DNA of 64,000 nucleotides from Ascarosepion bandense (GCA_037127315.1 JBBBDQ010001184.1:1036001-1100000); one strand, 5' to 3'. Shown: positions 22,800 to 35,052, counted from the first letter of the stretch. Numbers and translations: made by a program. Notes: generated from the letters alone by a model not told the origin.

Positions 22800-23550
22800 A
22801 TTAAATACCGTTAGCGTTTTCATAGTTGATATTATTACGTGGTAGGTTTTTCTTTTTTATCAATAAAGCCTCCATTAGTTTAGTTTTTATTGGCATATGT
22901 AAGATGCTATTATATTTGTGTTGTGAACAAGTATATTCCGAATAGGTTTTGGTAGGCCTCCGTGTGTTTTTATCAATGAAAATGAGCTCTGTTCAGGGAC
23001 ATGCAGAGTGAGTCTTCGAGTCAGTTTCGTTTTTGTATGGCCGATATAATTATTTACAAAATTAGCATTAATAATAACATTGGATCATAGTTTTGATCTT
23101 ACTTGTGAATTGTTATTTTTTATAAAGAAGTTAGCCGTTTCAAGTTTTGTATAATAGATGATTAATTTAGTTTTTTAAGTCGACGAGATTTGCGTATGTT
23201 CGGATGATGTTTCAAATATTAATGCTATTGTTATCATCGGTTTTTCGTTATTGGTTAACGTTGAGAGAAAGTTCTCATGTGGTAGTCAACCAAATTATTT
23301 CGAAATCCGTTGTTGATAAATGTTTATTTCGAGTTATATAGTTCTTTGAAGAAAAGCTAACGAGAAAATGAATTCCCATAGGAACTCGTGAGAAAACTTT
23401 TAATAACACTAATTTTATATCTAAGAGGACATTGGCTATCAAAATTAAGGAGACAAAATTGTTTACTGTTAAGTTTTTTATGGAGTTTGAATATATGAAT
23501 ATATGTGTTGACTCTTATATTCACCCTCTTTATCTGTCACTCCTTCTTCC
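22800..23550. other. AT-rich stretch, nothing recognised
   Basis: No coding, SINE or transposon block could be supported here. Confidence 0.4.
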
Positions 23551-23566
23551 ATATACATATATATAT

Positions 23567-23960
23567 ATATATATAATCATACCACCCTGAGTAAGGTGGT
23601 AACGCCACGGATGTGCAGGGGCTACATAAGAGTAAAAAGATTAGAGGAGAGTGAAGGACGAACCAGTTAGAAAGGAGCAAGAGAAGATAGGGAATACAGG
23701 TGTGATGACAGTTGCAGAGGTGGAGAGAAAGGAAAGGATATACAGGGTGGTAAAAAAAAGAACTAGGGTCAAGTGGTTAAGAGATGAGTATTGACATTAC
23801 ATTTAAATTACTAGAGGTTGTAGCCGTCAAGAAAACCTAAGAATAAGGAAGTGATTCCCACAAGCGAGAAGTGCGCGAAAAGAAGCTGCAGGAGTAGAAT
23901 TGTCGTCTGCATTTCGTTGATCTAACTGTGAATGGGTGAGACCCAGTTGCCAGTCTGGTT
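23567..23960 (-). mobile_element. 3'-terminal fragment of Jockey-like LINE
   Basis: The plus-strand order ACCACCCTGAGTAAGGTGG, then GGGGCTACATAAGAG, then GAGTATTGACATTACATTTA is the reverse complement of the LINE 3' UTR. It parallels 49,085-49,300. A decayed C-terminal coding end follows to about 23,960. Its 3' terminus touches the (TA)n run at about 23,555-23,576. Confidence 0.6.
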
Positions 23961-24496
23961 GCACGAGTAAACACCTGTTGCAGAGACACCAGTGACTTAA
24001 GTTCGTTGGAGCAGAAGCCATGGAAATATTTATAGAACAGACAAAGGGAAGCATATAGATAAATATATGATTAAAGACGAAAGGAAATTTTTTACTATTG
24101 TGTTTCACCCTCAGATGGGATTTATTATACTTTCCAAGATGTTTTCAGAATATATGTATATATATTTATCGCTTTGAATGTTTAGTTCATTGTATTATAC
24201 ATTGAGCACATTTATCAATATATGTCTACTTATCTAACAACTACCTCTGTTACTGTTGTATAACACAATGGTAGATTACGAATTTTATATATTTGTCGGG
24301 ATTTAGATACAATCATGTTGAAATGATACTCAACTACTAATTTTACAAGTAAATCTGCATATGTCATATTACTCAATGAATCCACAATCATAGATTTTGG
24401 AAAATCTTGCCGTAAATATTTATCAAGAACTCACATTGATGACAACCCGTTGCGACTGATAGAAATAATCAAATACATTCTTATCTCATCTTAAAT

Positions 24497-24575
24497 TCTA
24501 ACCCACAATCTTTCGTTCTCATTTGCTTCACTTACCATTTTTCTGTCTTTACTTTCTCTTTTCTTCTTTTAACAG
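24497..24575 (+). promoter_or_regulatory. Splice acceptor: branch point, polypyrimidine tract, AG
   Basis: CTAAC near 24,497 fits an animal branch point. A strongly pyrimidine-rich run (TCTTTACTTTCTCTTTTCTT and onward) ends in TTTTAACAG at 24,575. It immediately precedes the GC-richer open frame below. The whole arrangement is what an intron 3' end looks like. Confidence 0.5.
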
Positions 24576-24597
24576 AAGAATCAATTCTTTTAATCAG

Positions 24598-24855
24598 ATG
24601 GCGAACCCGATTTGTTGCTGCAGTTCCGGTAGTCGAAAGAATTCAACCTTCGGGGTCTCAATGGGATCGGAGTACACGGGGGTCAGCGAAATGGATGTCT
24701 CAGTGCGTACAGGCTCGAATGCAATGGGACCACGCAGAATATCAGGATTGCCCTACGTTCGAAGCACAGTCACGGAAACAGAACGACAAATACTCATGCG
24801 CAACCTCACACCGGAGGGCAGTAAACGGATTAAAAAAAAGCTTCGACAAGCATGA
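24598..24855 (+). CDS. Candidate host-gene terminal exon, unknown protein (85 residues from ATG)
   Basis: I do not recognise this protein. It lies behind a good splice acceptor at 24,575, so the exon probably starts at 24,576; the first full codon in frame would be at 24,577. The ATG at 24,598 (TCAGATGG) could be the start with an untranslated first exon, or an internal Met of a longer protein. The frame begins MANPICCCSSGSR, with a CCC cluster that could be lipidated. A Ser/Gly-rich middle follows and the protein ends in a basic tail, SKRIKKKLRQA, before TGA. Composition is GC-richer and more codon-like than the flanks and matches no transposon I know. A poly(A) signal follows at 25,103. An earlier in-frame ATG at 24,523 sits inside the pyrimidine tract and is unlikely. 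Confidence is moderate: it is one exon and its partner exons are not visible. Confidence 0.5.
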   Translation: MANPICCCSSGSRKNSTFGVSMGSEYTGVSEMDVSVRTGSNAMGPRRISGLPYVRSTVTETERQILMRNLTPEGSKRIKKKLRQA

Positions 24856-25102
24856 ATCTTGCATGTTTTAATACCGAAAAAACAAAATCAACAGAGAAGT
24901 TATTTAGAATAAGAAATATACTCCGTGAGGTAGAAACATGCGAAAGTGTCTCAACTTGTTTTAATTATATATCATGATGCTTTTATTTCTTCGAACTTTA
25001 CTATAGTGAGTATTCGTATTCGATTTGAACGATTTATTCTTTACTTTTTTTATGATAAACAATATGTATTATGTTTATCGGTTTTGCCATTCAGAAAATT
25101 TC

Positions 25103-25108
25103 AATAAA
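25103..25108 (+). terminator. AATAAA polyadenylation signal of the 24.6-kb exon
   Basis: A canonical AATAAA lies 248 bases after the TGA, giving a plausible 3' UTR that ends near 25,120-25,130. A repeat-derived tRNA-like block begins right after it. Confidence 0.45.
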
Positions 25109-25114
25109 ATGTTA

Positions 25115-25180
25115 TCTCTAACGGGGACCGAACCCATGTCTCATTTCGTAAGATAAACCACCGTATAATAATGGATAGTC
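25115..25180 (-). repeat. tRNA-like sequence (probable SINE head or tRNA relic)
   Basis: On the minus strand ATGGG-TTCGGTC-CCCGT forms a paired T arm with a consensus B box. TATACGGTGGTTTATC upstream resembles an A box. The anticodon stem does not pair, so it is not called a functional tRNA. Confidence 0.35.
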
Positions 25181-25256
25181 GTATTTGAGACAGACACCAA
25201 TTTTTAATTTAAGCAGTATGTATTCGTCGATCAGTCTGCACATTTGGGGCATTCTT

Positions 25257-25610
25257 TTGTATTGTTTCACCCCAAGCAAGGCAATAAAGTCATTAATACA
25301 CAAGAATTTACTGAGTGTTAGAGAATACGAGAAAACTACTAATAAGAAGAGAGTACAATAAATGAACATAAATTATGAAGAAAGAACTTAACGATTGACA
25401 TTGCATTTACATATTTGGGGTAAATTATGAACTGAGAAGATAAAATCTAGAAGAGTGAGAGTTTCACAAGGAATGAGTGCTATAGAATAAACTCTTAACT
25501 GTTAGCATAGAACAAGTTTTCTTGAAAAAGAAAATACGCTCTCCGGCAAGGATTTAACTTGATTTTCTTTTTATAGAAAAAGGCAGTAAAACAGACTGTT
25601 TAAAATAAAA
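25257..25610 (-). mobile_element. 3'-terminal fragment of Jockey-like LINE
   Basis: The minus strand reads from a decayed C-terminal coding block (about 25,600-25,460) through a 3' UTR containing AAATGCAATGTCAATCG to the terminus CCTTGCTTGGGGTGAAA at 25,262-25,278. It shares this terminus with the copy at 49,085. No microsatellite is present at this end. Confidence 0.6.
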
Positions 25611-26498
25611 AAAAATAGGTCGTTCATTTCAGATACTAGTATCCATTACAACGTTCGAAGCAGTAAAACGTCGAATTAGAAATAAATCCATTATTGTTTT
25701 TATAAATATCATGATGTATATAAAACATTTAAAACGACTTAGTGAGAATATAAAACTATTTCCCAGTAAGAAACCGAAAGTGTATCACTGCGGGGAGAAG
25801 GTAAATGCACAGTATTTTCGGAAATGAATCTTATTGTTTTTATCAAAATAAACGTATTGATCGGTCGTTGTCTCTCAATCCTGAAATTAAACCTGTATGT
25901 AAATTTGTTTATAAGACGTTTGAGTCATGCAAAAGAAGTAAAAAATAAAAAAAATGAAGCCAACAAAAAAGGAAAAGTTTTTTTTCTAAAAAGCTATTGT
26001 TATTCAAATTAAAATTAATAAAAACAGTAGAAGTAATAATAAACACTTGATTGATGATAAAAAAAAATACGCACACAAACACATTTGAAAAATATCGCAT
26101 ATTGAAAAAATGATAATGAGTTTATAAAAAAAAGGTGTTCGACCAGACCATACAGTTCAGTTTGGTACGATTTTTTTAGACAAATGATAAGAATGACGAC
26201 GCTGGACAATTAGAAATTCCTTAGCATATAAAAAATAACGATATGTAAATAAAATATTTACGGAAATGGATATTCAGAAAAAAGATTAAGCAAAGAAAAA
26301 TTTATAAAAATAAAAGAAAATTCATAACACAAACAAGAATAACTGAAAAAGACTATATATTTTAAACTTAAAACGGTACATTCAGAATGAACCATGCATA
26401 TGCAAATATGTGTATACCTAGAAAAACAAATATGTACACACACCCATATTTATATATATATAAAAGCACCCACTAACACAGACAAACAAACACAAACA

Positions 26499-26536
<38 letters not shown>

Positions 26537-26561
26537 GTTGTTTTGAAAACAAATGCGCGCA

Positions 26562-26606
<45 letters not shown>

Positions 26607-27240
26607 GCCAAATTAATGACAAGGTATGACAAAGTTGTGTGACAAGTTTCATTTAAAAGGACTTCATCTGATTAAAATAATGTATCGTGGTGTATATTAA
26701 AAGCGCCATCAAAACGCTGAAAATTGAATATTTTCTTCATAAAATTTTCTAGTATATATTCTAGCCAGTTTAATTTAGTACCATTATAGTTATTCTTTTA
26801 TCATATTTATTCTTAAGTATCTTACATTGTAATTATATATCTGTCAAGAAAGGTGAGACGTTGAAAGAGACTGAATGCAAATTTCCTTTGATTGATCTAG
26901 CAATCAAATCACTTTCTATACAGTTTCTCAGAGTAAAGTACTATCTCTTTTAATTTAAGTAGATCTTTTACAGCTACTTTATATTCATATATAATTACAT
27001 ACGCATATATACTTGCATCAACGGAAACATTTAGTCGGATGATGTCCTGTATTTTTTAGATTTTGTTTGGTGATCAATTAGCATAACATTGTTCTGCTGC
27101 AGAAAATGTATATCGATTTCATTCATATGTATATACGTATATATACATGTAAGTAAACAAATTTTGCCTACCTATTTGTATATACACTTGACGTCTCGTG
27201 TTCGTAGCAACAGTGCTGAACACACTGTAAATAACATGCA

Positions 27241-27283
<43 letters not shown>

Positions 27284-27880
27284 AGAGAGGGTAAATATCT
27301 TTTTAAATTATGTAGACAGACTGGAGAAAAGTGGCACAGTTGAAACACTATTAAAAATAATTTATTTGTAGAAAATAGTTCACGAATGAAATAAAAAATT
27401 CTTCATGGAGTATAAAAAGAAAAAAAACTTATTCACGTCCCATTGTGCAGAAAAAGTGAACGTAAAATGTTGTCTTTTTGTCTTCACAGGCTTGAGCTGT
27501 ATGCTGTATTACAGATTAATTTAATACAGTATTAAAGTTCAAATAGATTATTTTGCAATTGTGTTTCAGCTGTGCTTCTCTTTTCCATTTTGTCTTGGTA
27601 ATTTAAAAGCTTATGGTTGTGTTAATTTCCTTTGCCAACGACACTCTCCAATAAGGTGTTGGCCGAAGAGATCCCCAGTGTTTTGCTAAAAATGATTCCA
27701 TCTTCCAAATTTTGATTTAATTCTGTTGCCTCAAGATTTTATTCAAGTACGATGGATTAATTTTTGTTTAATTGAGAATAACATTGACATCTCATTTTAC
27801 CAGGTATATTTACCACAATTACAAAAAAGAACCAATAACCCAAAAATACTGAAGAGCAAATTCATTCAATAGAACCGCTT
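25611..27880. other. AT-rich stretch with microsatellites, no gene recognised
   Basis: TA arrays lie at about 26,500-26,533, 26,564-26,602 and 27,242-27,278. The ORFs here are A/T-driven or microsatellite-driven. I see no motif of a known family. Confidence 0.6.
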
Positions 27881-28500
27881 TTGGCTTCAATCATAGCCTC
27901 CAGAAGATTTCAAAATCTTCGACATCTCTTCTGGAATGTCGCAATGTTCAAGTTGATGAACGCTGCGAAAATCGTAGCTTTCGGTTCGTCTTTGGTGTTA
28001 CAAAGAGTTTTGTGGGTGAATCACTCAACTGTGCCCCACACATAATAATCAAGGGGATTGCAGTCTGGGGAGTAAAGTGGCCAAATGTAAGATCGCAGAA
28101 ATTGTTTGACACTCGTGACTGTTTTTCTGCTTGTGTGGCATGGTGCAAAGTTCTGTTGCTAGAAATAGGATCTTCCAGCAGCCACATTCTAGACCAAGGA
28201 CAGAACTGCATTCTTGAGGTAGGCCTGTCATGTTGAGTCTAAGGCCCCCACCACCAAACTCAAGAGTTCTTTTCTTATCAGAAGGGTACTTCCGAATATA
28301 CCTTCTTAATCGTCATTAGACTCATCCATCGCTTTCAAAATCCTCGGCACTGACGGCCGATTGACATTCAAACTTCCTGAAATATTCGCAGTAGAGCTTC
28401 CGGGGTGTATAATAAGCAGTAGATTTTCCAAATTTCCGGTGAAGTTAATTGAGTCTTGGTATGTTTTTCATAAAGATGGTGACCTTACTATACTGTGAGA
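27880..28500 (-). pseudogene. mariner-superfamily transposase, decayed
   Basis: On the minus strand, in order, there is a LRRYIRKYPSDKKRT-like block (about 28,310), a fragment corresponding to the second catalytic Asp region (LHHATQAEKQSRVSN, about 28,150) and the diagnostic RSYIWPLYSPDCNPLDYYVW (about 28,100-28,040). The last keeps the third catalytic Asp in PLDYY. A tail follows with NTKDEPKATIFAAFINLN. Cut-and-paste transposases of this type recognise terminal repeats; none could be seen here. Two frameshifts and stops make it inactive. Confidence 0.7.
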
Positions 28501-28583
28501 CGATAAAATCAAATCAAAAACAATCAACGCGCATAATTTCAAATATAAAATTACAACAATTTACACATCGCATCCTATATATA

Positions 28584-28680
28584 TTCATTCGTGGTCGAGA
28601 GATCTAGGACGCACCAGATCACATGGTGGGTTCTCCTATGTGAATAAAGGTCGCAGGTTCGAATTCTGACAAATGACACA
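28584..28680 (+). repeat. tRNA-Leu-like sequence, probably a relic or SINE head
   Basis: GTGGTCGAGAGATCTAGGAC resembles a class II (Leu-type) D arm. CACCA/TGGTG forms a perfect anticodon stem around a 7-base loop whose middle reads TCA. A B box GGTTCGAATTC follows. The acceptor stem does not pair and the T stem is weak, so a working tRNA is unlikely. Confidence 0.35.
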
Positions 28681-28807
28681 CATTTTCGTCATAAAAAAAT
28701 TATCGTAAATAATCAGGCCGGTAGAAATAAGTATATCATACTGTTTGATTCTAAACAGAATATCTACTTAAATACGATTATCGGTCAAAAATAAAGTTCT
28801 AAAAATC

Positions 28808-28813
<6 letters not shown>

Positions 28814-28847
<34 letters not shown>
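28814..28847. repeat. (TA)n microsatellite
   Basis: About 34 bases of TA repeat. Confidence 0.95.
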
Positions 28848-28850
<3 letters not shown>

Positions 28851-29117
28851 AAGCGATAGATTTTTATTTATGAATCTAAAAGATTCTATTACATAAGGCT
28901 TATGTTTAGTGGATAGCCCTATTTGATTAGACGCTTTTTTCGTTTATTATACAGTATCCTATTTCATTTATTTTCGTTTACAACGCTGAATACTCGGCAT
29001 GTTTTTTTCTTATAAGATGTTACGAGTATTGTGGTCAGCGAACGAAAGTTAAAGCATATATTGTTTAATAAATAAAATGATCATCTACTCATATATGGCT
29101 ACCCACTAAAATAGTAA

Positions 29118-29144
29118 CTCTCTCTCTCTGTCTCTGTCTGTCTG

Positions 29145-29195
<51 letters not shown>
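29118..29195. repeat. (TC)n/(TG)-rich then (TA)n microsatellite
   Basis: TC and TGTC units to about 29,160 are followed by a TA array to about 29,194. Confidence 0.95.
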
Positions 29196-29201
<6 letters not shown>

Positions 29202-30180
29202 TATTGGAAAATCTTTATGTGAAGACTTGTAAAATTTACAGAAAAAATTATCTTTACTAATTATTTTTAATGAAAACTTGACAAGAATGTACATAAATTG
29301 TAATTATAAATATTTGCATAGAAATTAGATGTAAATATTTCATGTGACCAAATATATAAAAGTGTACTTTTAATGTAATCTTGTGTATTTATATTTGTGC
29401 GTCTATATTCATATGATTGTGTGCTAAATATGATCAAACTGTACATAAATGTATATATTTAACTTTATCTTTTCTATATCTATATGTATATATAGGCTCA
29501 ATGCGTGTTTGTTTCTACTTGTAAATGAAGGTATCGTTTTTGTATGGATTTGTAATGTTTTATTGCGATTGTTTTATTTTTTATATATTAAATTGATTTA
29601 TGAGCCTGTTCTTTTCTTTTTGAATATTAATAAAATGTTGATATTTCTTCTTAAAATTATATCAAGCTGCACAAAGGTCTCAAAATATTTGACGACAAGA
29701 AAAAACCACATCTACTGAACTTACGTTTCAGACACACAAACACACTTGCACTAACTGGAATGTTTAATTTGAAACAATATGACATTCACGTTGAGAAGAC
29801 TAAGAAGCAGTGTGTATTCTATGACCAGTTTTCTGAATTTAAATCATTGACGATCTAAGTTAAATAAATATCACTTTTTATTTCATCTTTCATTCTTTCT
29901 TTTTACTCCCCCTTTCACTGTCTCTCACCTCACGATCTTCGATTCTCATATTTCTCTCTAGTTTTCTCCCTCTCTAACGGATAAAAAGACACATGGAGAA
30001 AAAGAATAAATAAATGTAATTTCAAAATAGGTCAGTTTGTTTGGTAAGTAAGATAGAGGCGTAGATTCAACAACTTTTGGTCGTCATTCAAATTTTGAAG
30101 TATTCAGTATCTTCAAGTCGCAAATGGAAAATAATGCTACACAATTCTCCCTAATATGTTCCTCTGTGTTCACCTTGATC
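29196..30180. other. AT-rich stretch, nothing recognised
   Basis: No coding or repeat-family block could be supported. The ORF at 29,449-29,718 is A/T-driven. Confidence 0.4.
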
Positions 30181-31449
30181 TAACACATCACTCAATAAGT
30201 CCCAGACCTTACTAATAATCAACTTTTAGGCAAAATTCGACATTATTCATCGACATAGAGTGATACAATGTTTCTAACGCTTCTCTAACAATTCGATGCT
30301 TTTTTTGTAGAACGAATTGTCTTTGGAAATACGCCCCAGTTACCGATATCACTTCTTCACTAGAGCCAAATTTCTTTCCTGGGAGCATTTCAAGTCTGCA
30401 AACAGCCAGTAGTTGCAGGGGGTTGAAATCTGGATAATAGAGTGGATGTGAAAGAAATTCGAATTTCGATTCAAGTAGTTTACCATCGTTGCGATCGACT
30501 TATGACACGGTGCGTTGTCTTGGCAACAGATGTAGCCGTCTTTCTGGCAATTTCTTCCATTAAACGCACCAACAATGCTATGTTATATTCGTTATTGATG
30601 GTTTGTTCTTTCTCAAACTAATCGAATAACAAAATACTTTGTGCATTCCATAATACTGAAGCCAAAATCTTGGCTGCTAATGTTTGTGTCTTTGGTCATT
30701 TTGAAAAACCTCTTGTCCTGCTGTTCGCTCAGCTGACTGGTGATATAACTCCGGAGTGAAGTGGTGGATCCACGTTACATCCATTGTCATATATTTGCGC
30801 AAAAACTCCTTAATGTTGCGTTGAACCGGTTCCAAAGAACGCTTTAAATTGTCAACGCGTTGTTCTTTTTTTTTTGTTTATTTTTTTGATCGACTGTAAA
30901 CAATCGCGGCACCCATTTTGAACACGGCTTTCTCATTGACCAATGTGCATGCAAAATTGTAAATACTCTGCCTTCTGATATGTTCAACTTTTCTGCTATC
31001 TTGCGCGACTTCAATTTACGTTCGGCCAAAAAAAATTTGTTGATTTTTTTTTGTATTTTCCATGACAATTGCCGCTTATTGGCGACCTGAACGTTCAACA
31101 TTATTTCTTTATGGACGACCGCGTTTAAAGTCAGCATACCAGCTCTTAACCGTTGTTTCAAACAAAGCAGAGGTTTAATGCCACCTATCAAGCCATTGCC
31201 TTGCTTGAACAGTATTTTCTATCAGAAAGCAATGCCTTATCAACAGACGAAATTCATATTTTTCCATTGTTTTGAAAATTTTCGACTGTAGCTTCACTTA
31301 AATAACTGTAAATTGTAAACAAATTATCTGATTGGGCCCAGATTTTGTCATATGGCACTTGAAGGTTAGTACTTTATAAAAGAATATATGTTTTTGTTAT
31401 TAGTAGCGCCATCTATATGTGAGGACTGGGACTTATTTAGCGATGTATC
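30181..31449 (-). mobile_element. mariner transposon, nearly full length, inactive (copy M1)
   Basis: Both ends share an inverted repeat: ACATCACTCAATAAGTCCC at the left (from about 30,185) and, on the other strand, ACATCGCTAAATAAGTCCC at the right (to about 31,446). TA dinucleotides lie at or near the ends. The minus-strand transposase can be read in pieces: SRKIAEKLNISEGRVFTILH (helix-turn-helix region, about 31,010), then MDVTWIHHFTPEL (first catalytic Asp kept, about 30,780). A QDNAPCHKSIATM block (second Asp, about 30,520) is followed by CNYWLFADLK (third Asp replaced by Asn, about 30,410). Stops and frameshifts add to this. It is a mariner of the DD34D type related to copies at 42,512 and 62,660. 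Confidence 0.8.
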
Positions 31450-31769
31450 ATACATGTATTCATGACTTTATTAATCGCTGACACTCTCCTACACACTCAA
31501 ACACGCATATCAATACACAATCCCATTTTCAAAAATATAATTTATTGTTTCAAATAGTGAAGCATATTTTCCCATATAAAAATTTGGAAAGGTATTGAAT
31601 GAATACAAACAATTTATTTAAAAATAATTCAATGAATTAATATTCTTGATATAACGAAAGAATAACAACCAAGAATAAAATTACCCCAACATGTCAATGA
31701 TATAGCTTTTTTAGCCAATAAGTTATCATTTTCTTCAATTCATAACTTATATACTACATCTTTTCTATG

Positions 31770-32475
31770 CACAAAAACATCATTTTGACTTTATAGGAAG
31801 GTTGTCTTTAATAAACCTTAAATTTTCCCACCACAAATTTACACTGAATACAAGTCTGGGTTCATTGCACACCAAATTTTGGTCATTGAGCCAATATTTC
31901 AGCAGCGCATTTATGTTTATTATATTGGAAAAAAAACATAGTTTTCCTAATTAGTTTCTAGCAGAATCTTTAAGATCTTCCTTTAAAATATTAGGGTAGT
32001 ATTCTTCTTTCATAGTTCCAACGATTATGAACAAACAGCACGTTCAGTTGTCACGCCAAAATAAAAAAATGCTTCATGACGTATCACATTACGTATAGTG
32101 TTTCTCAACTTAATGTTTTTCTTTCCTCCTCACGTCTTGTGATTGTTTCTATCAGAAAATTCAATTTTAGTCTCATCACTAAAAATAACTGTGATTTCCA
32201 ATCAAGTCTTGCGATGATGACTTTTAATCCAACGTATTTTCTTTCAATTATAACTCCTTAGAAGACATCTTTATTGGGCACCCTGCTTTCCGTATGATAT
32301 GACACATTTACTCTATTAGTTCACAAAACAGAAACAATACATTTCTGAACAGGACTGTTCACAATCTTTCTTTGCAATCATCGAGAGAGTTGACTTTTAA
32401 TTCTCCTCTCAATAGGTGTTGTAATGGTTGTTGTCTTACGACGTTTTCCATAATATAGAAAAGCTGCTTGGCTAC
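31770..32475 (-). pseudogene. Tc1-like transposase, heavily decayed
   Basis: The minus strand shows YYGKRRKTTTITTPIERRI (GRPR-like hinge region, about 32,455), IKSHHRKT (about 32,230), then VIFSDETKIEF (first catalytic Asp, about 32,180). A C-terminal NLWWENLRFIKDN-like block can be read near 31,820 after frame changes. Stops occur throughout. No terminal repeats were found. Confidence 0.6.
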
Positions 32476-33599
32476 TGGCTACTAAAATGCTGAAAAAATA
32501 TTGATTCATTGCACAACTTCAGTGAAAATTTGACCCCCTAGTGAAATACTCTGTCTTTAAAAGAACCAGATCTGATGAAAGCATACTATTGCTGCGGAGA
32601 TCTCATTTCGCTGTCTTGGTAGAATTTAAAAGAATCTACGCCATCTCGTGTATGATTAACTATTTTCCGCTCCATAATCCCTAAGATCTCCCTATTTCCC
32701 TGGTATGTTTTTTGACGAGTTTCTTTCCTTAGTTTCAACCCCCTTACATTTACAATTCTGATCCAGCATGTCGCGTACTATACCGTCCTATATCCTCTAG
32801 TATTCTAGTAGAATGTAATAAATTACATTGGAACAACTTCTTCCAATAAACTGCTACTTTGTAGAATAAATTTTCAGCAGGATGATTTTAGAATTACTAC
32901 GATCTGACCTATTTGAATCTCGGGCTAACTTTTCATGCATAACATTTCCCCGTTTACGCTCATAAAACAACACCCAGTAACTCTCTACCCTAACTGACTT
33001 TTTGACCTTGTGCTGGATGTACATGATTTTAAAATAATGATTCCCTGACAACTAATTTGTTTTCGCAATTTTGTTGTTGGTACTAGGCTCGAATGAATGG
33101 CCCGTGTTCATTACGGTATATTTAAAATTTACACATACGATTTCATTGATATCCTCCTCATTGTGTAAAAATAAAATATAAATATTTCATGAATTTTTAT
33201 AAATAATTGAATAAAACTAAAGTAGAGTTTCAGATTTTGAAGAGGTGTTGACTGATGATTTTAATGATACGAGTGTTGAAATGAAATGTAATTTTCTTCT
33301 GTGTTAAAACATTACCATCATTTTAATAGTATTATCTGTGTTTCTCGTACCTGTATACAATACAACCAATAATTTATTTGCTAATGTTGCATGAGTAAAT
33401 TAAAAAAAAACTAAGGTATTTGCTACTTCTGGGATAGAAGTGCCCTTCATTCTTATCCCAATATTGCACAGATTAGCTTAGAATTTTAGATCTGCACATG
33501 TGTTAGCGTTGTCATATAACGTGACAAGTTTCACTAATTTTTATTAAAAACTTTCGGAGTTAGAAAAAAATCGATTTACACATAATTCTGGCACGCAGT

Positions 33600-33641
33600 G
33601 TAGATAGATAGATAGATAAAAAGTATAGGTAGATAAAAGGT

Positions 33642-33689
<48 letters not shown>

Positions 33690-33930
33690 GACTTATAGAT
33701 AGATAAGAAGTATAATTAGATAGATAGATAAGGAGTATAGATAGATAAGACTTATAGACAGATAAGAAGTATAATTAGAGAGATTGATAAGAAGTATACA
33801 TAGATATATATATATATATATATATATAGATAGATAGATAGAAAGATAGATAGATAGATAAGAAGTGTAGATATATAAGAATTATAGATAGATAAGAATT
33901 ATAATTAGATAGATAAGAATAGAATCAGTT
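33600..33930. repeat. (GATA)n satellite-like array
   Basis: GATA/TAGA units occur in several blocks, the longest about 33,640-33,689. They are interrupted by AGAAGTATA spacers that recur several times, and a TA run lies near 33,807-33,828. The spacer repetition implies a higher-order unit. Confidence 0.95.
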
Positions 33931-34029
33931 ATATATACATAATTAAGATCGTAATTACATATGCGAAAAAAGACCAGATAAACAGATATAAAGATAGATA
34001 ATAAGAATATGATGGATACATGAGAACAG

Positions 34030-34030
<1 letters not shown>

Positions 34031-34062
<32 letters not shown>
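34031..34062. repeat. (TA)n microsatellite
   Basis: About 32 bases of TA repeat. Confidence 0.95.
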
Positions 34063-34064
<2 letters not shown>

Positions 34065-34189
34065 GAATTTGAATAAATTCTCGTTGTTTTCCGATGGTAA
34101 TGCATTTATGACGATGTAGTATAACTTAAAGTTCAGTGTATGTCATTTTGCTGAAGTGTACACAACTTTGTTTTTCATAGCGTTAAGCA

Positions 34190-34720
34190 TGTCATATTTT
34201 GGGCCAAAGAAAGTGTATTTGCTGGAAATTTTATTGCACTACCTCATTCAAAAATATTTTCAGCTGAAACACACCGGCGATGAAAAGTAAATACACTACG
34301 ATAACCATTCGCATAGAAGATCGTGGGATCGTGCATATTTATGGTTCGAAGCTTCTACTCTGCATTTAGTGGGATCAGCTGGGTGTAGTTTATTATGAGT
34401 TGCTTAAACGGACAGAAACTATCATGGGATATTGCTGCTGGCTACATTGGACGCTTTTGAACCAATTATTGCAGAATAAATGGTTGCTATACGAGCAGAG
34501 ATAAAACAAAGTGATTTTGCAACAAGACAATGTTAGGCCAGATGTTTCAAAACTTGAAAATTATCTATCTACTTGAGATCACTAAAATGGAAAGTCCTAC
34601 TCCACTCAACGTAATCACCAGACATTGCCCCATCCATTTATCACTTGTTCCGATTGATGGCATATGGCCTCTCTCAATAACATTGGTAGATTCGTGGTTA
34701 GCTTCAAATTAGGTGTCTTT
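34190..34720 (+). pseudogene. mariner transposase fragment, different subfamily
   Basis: WDQLGVVYYELLKRTETI (about 34,370-34,424), with the leading Trp restored by eye, is a typical mariner middle block. KVILQQDNVRPDVSKLENYL (about 34,510-34,570) carries the second catalytic Asp. Later blocks corresponding to the third Asp are not preserved. Stops and frameshifts are present. The N-terminus and terminal repeats were not found. Confidence 0.65.
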
Positions 34721-34811
34721 TTTCCGACGTGGAATTCAGTGACATCTTCTTTACTGATTTTTAAAAAATAAAACATTGTGTTTGAAAAGTCAGCGAGAGC
34801 TTATCCATGGC

Positions 34812-34815
<4 letters not shown>

Positions 34816-34848
<33 letters not shown>
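34816..34848. repeat. (TA)n microsatellite
   Basis: About 33 bases of TA repeat. Confidence 0.95.
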
Positions 34849-34851
<3 letters not shown>

Positions 34852-34989
34852 GTTGAGACATCTATATATTTTAGAATGAGACGGAGAGGTAGACAGTTAA
34901 TAACAAAGTGAGATAGAAAGTTAAGAACCGAATGATATTGATCTCTTGTTTAAAATAGAATTCGATAGATAAGTATACAATTATATAGA

Positions 34990-35016
34990 TAGGTTAATAA
35001 TTATGCAGATTGATAC

Positions 35017-35052
<36 letters not shown>

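Noticed and set aside
24523..24597. Upstream ATG extending the 24.6-kb exon ORF to 110 residues
   Set aside because: It lies in the polypyrimidine tract before the AG at 24,575, so it would be intron sequence.
29449..29718. 89-codon ORF that looks like a membrane protein
   Set aside because: The hydrophobicity follows from T-rich codons in AT-rich DNA; no start context, splice signal or homology was seen.
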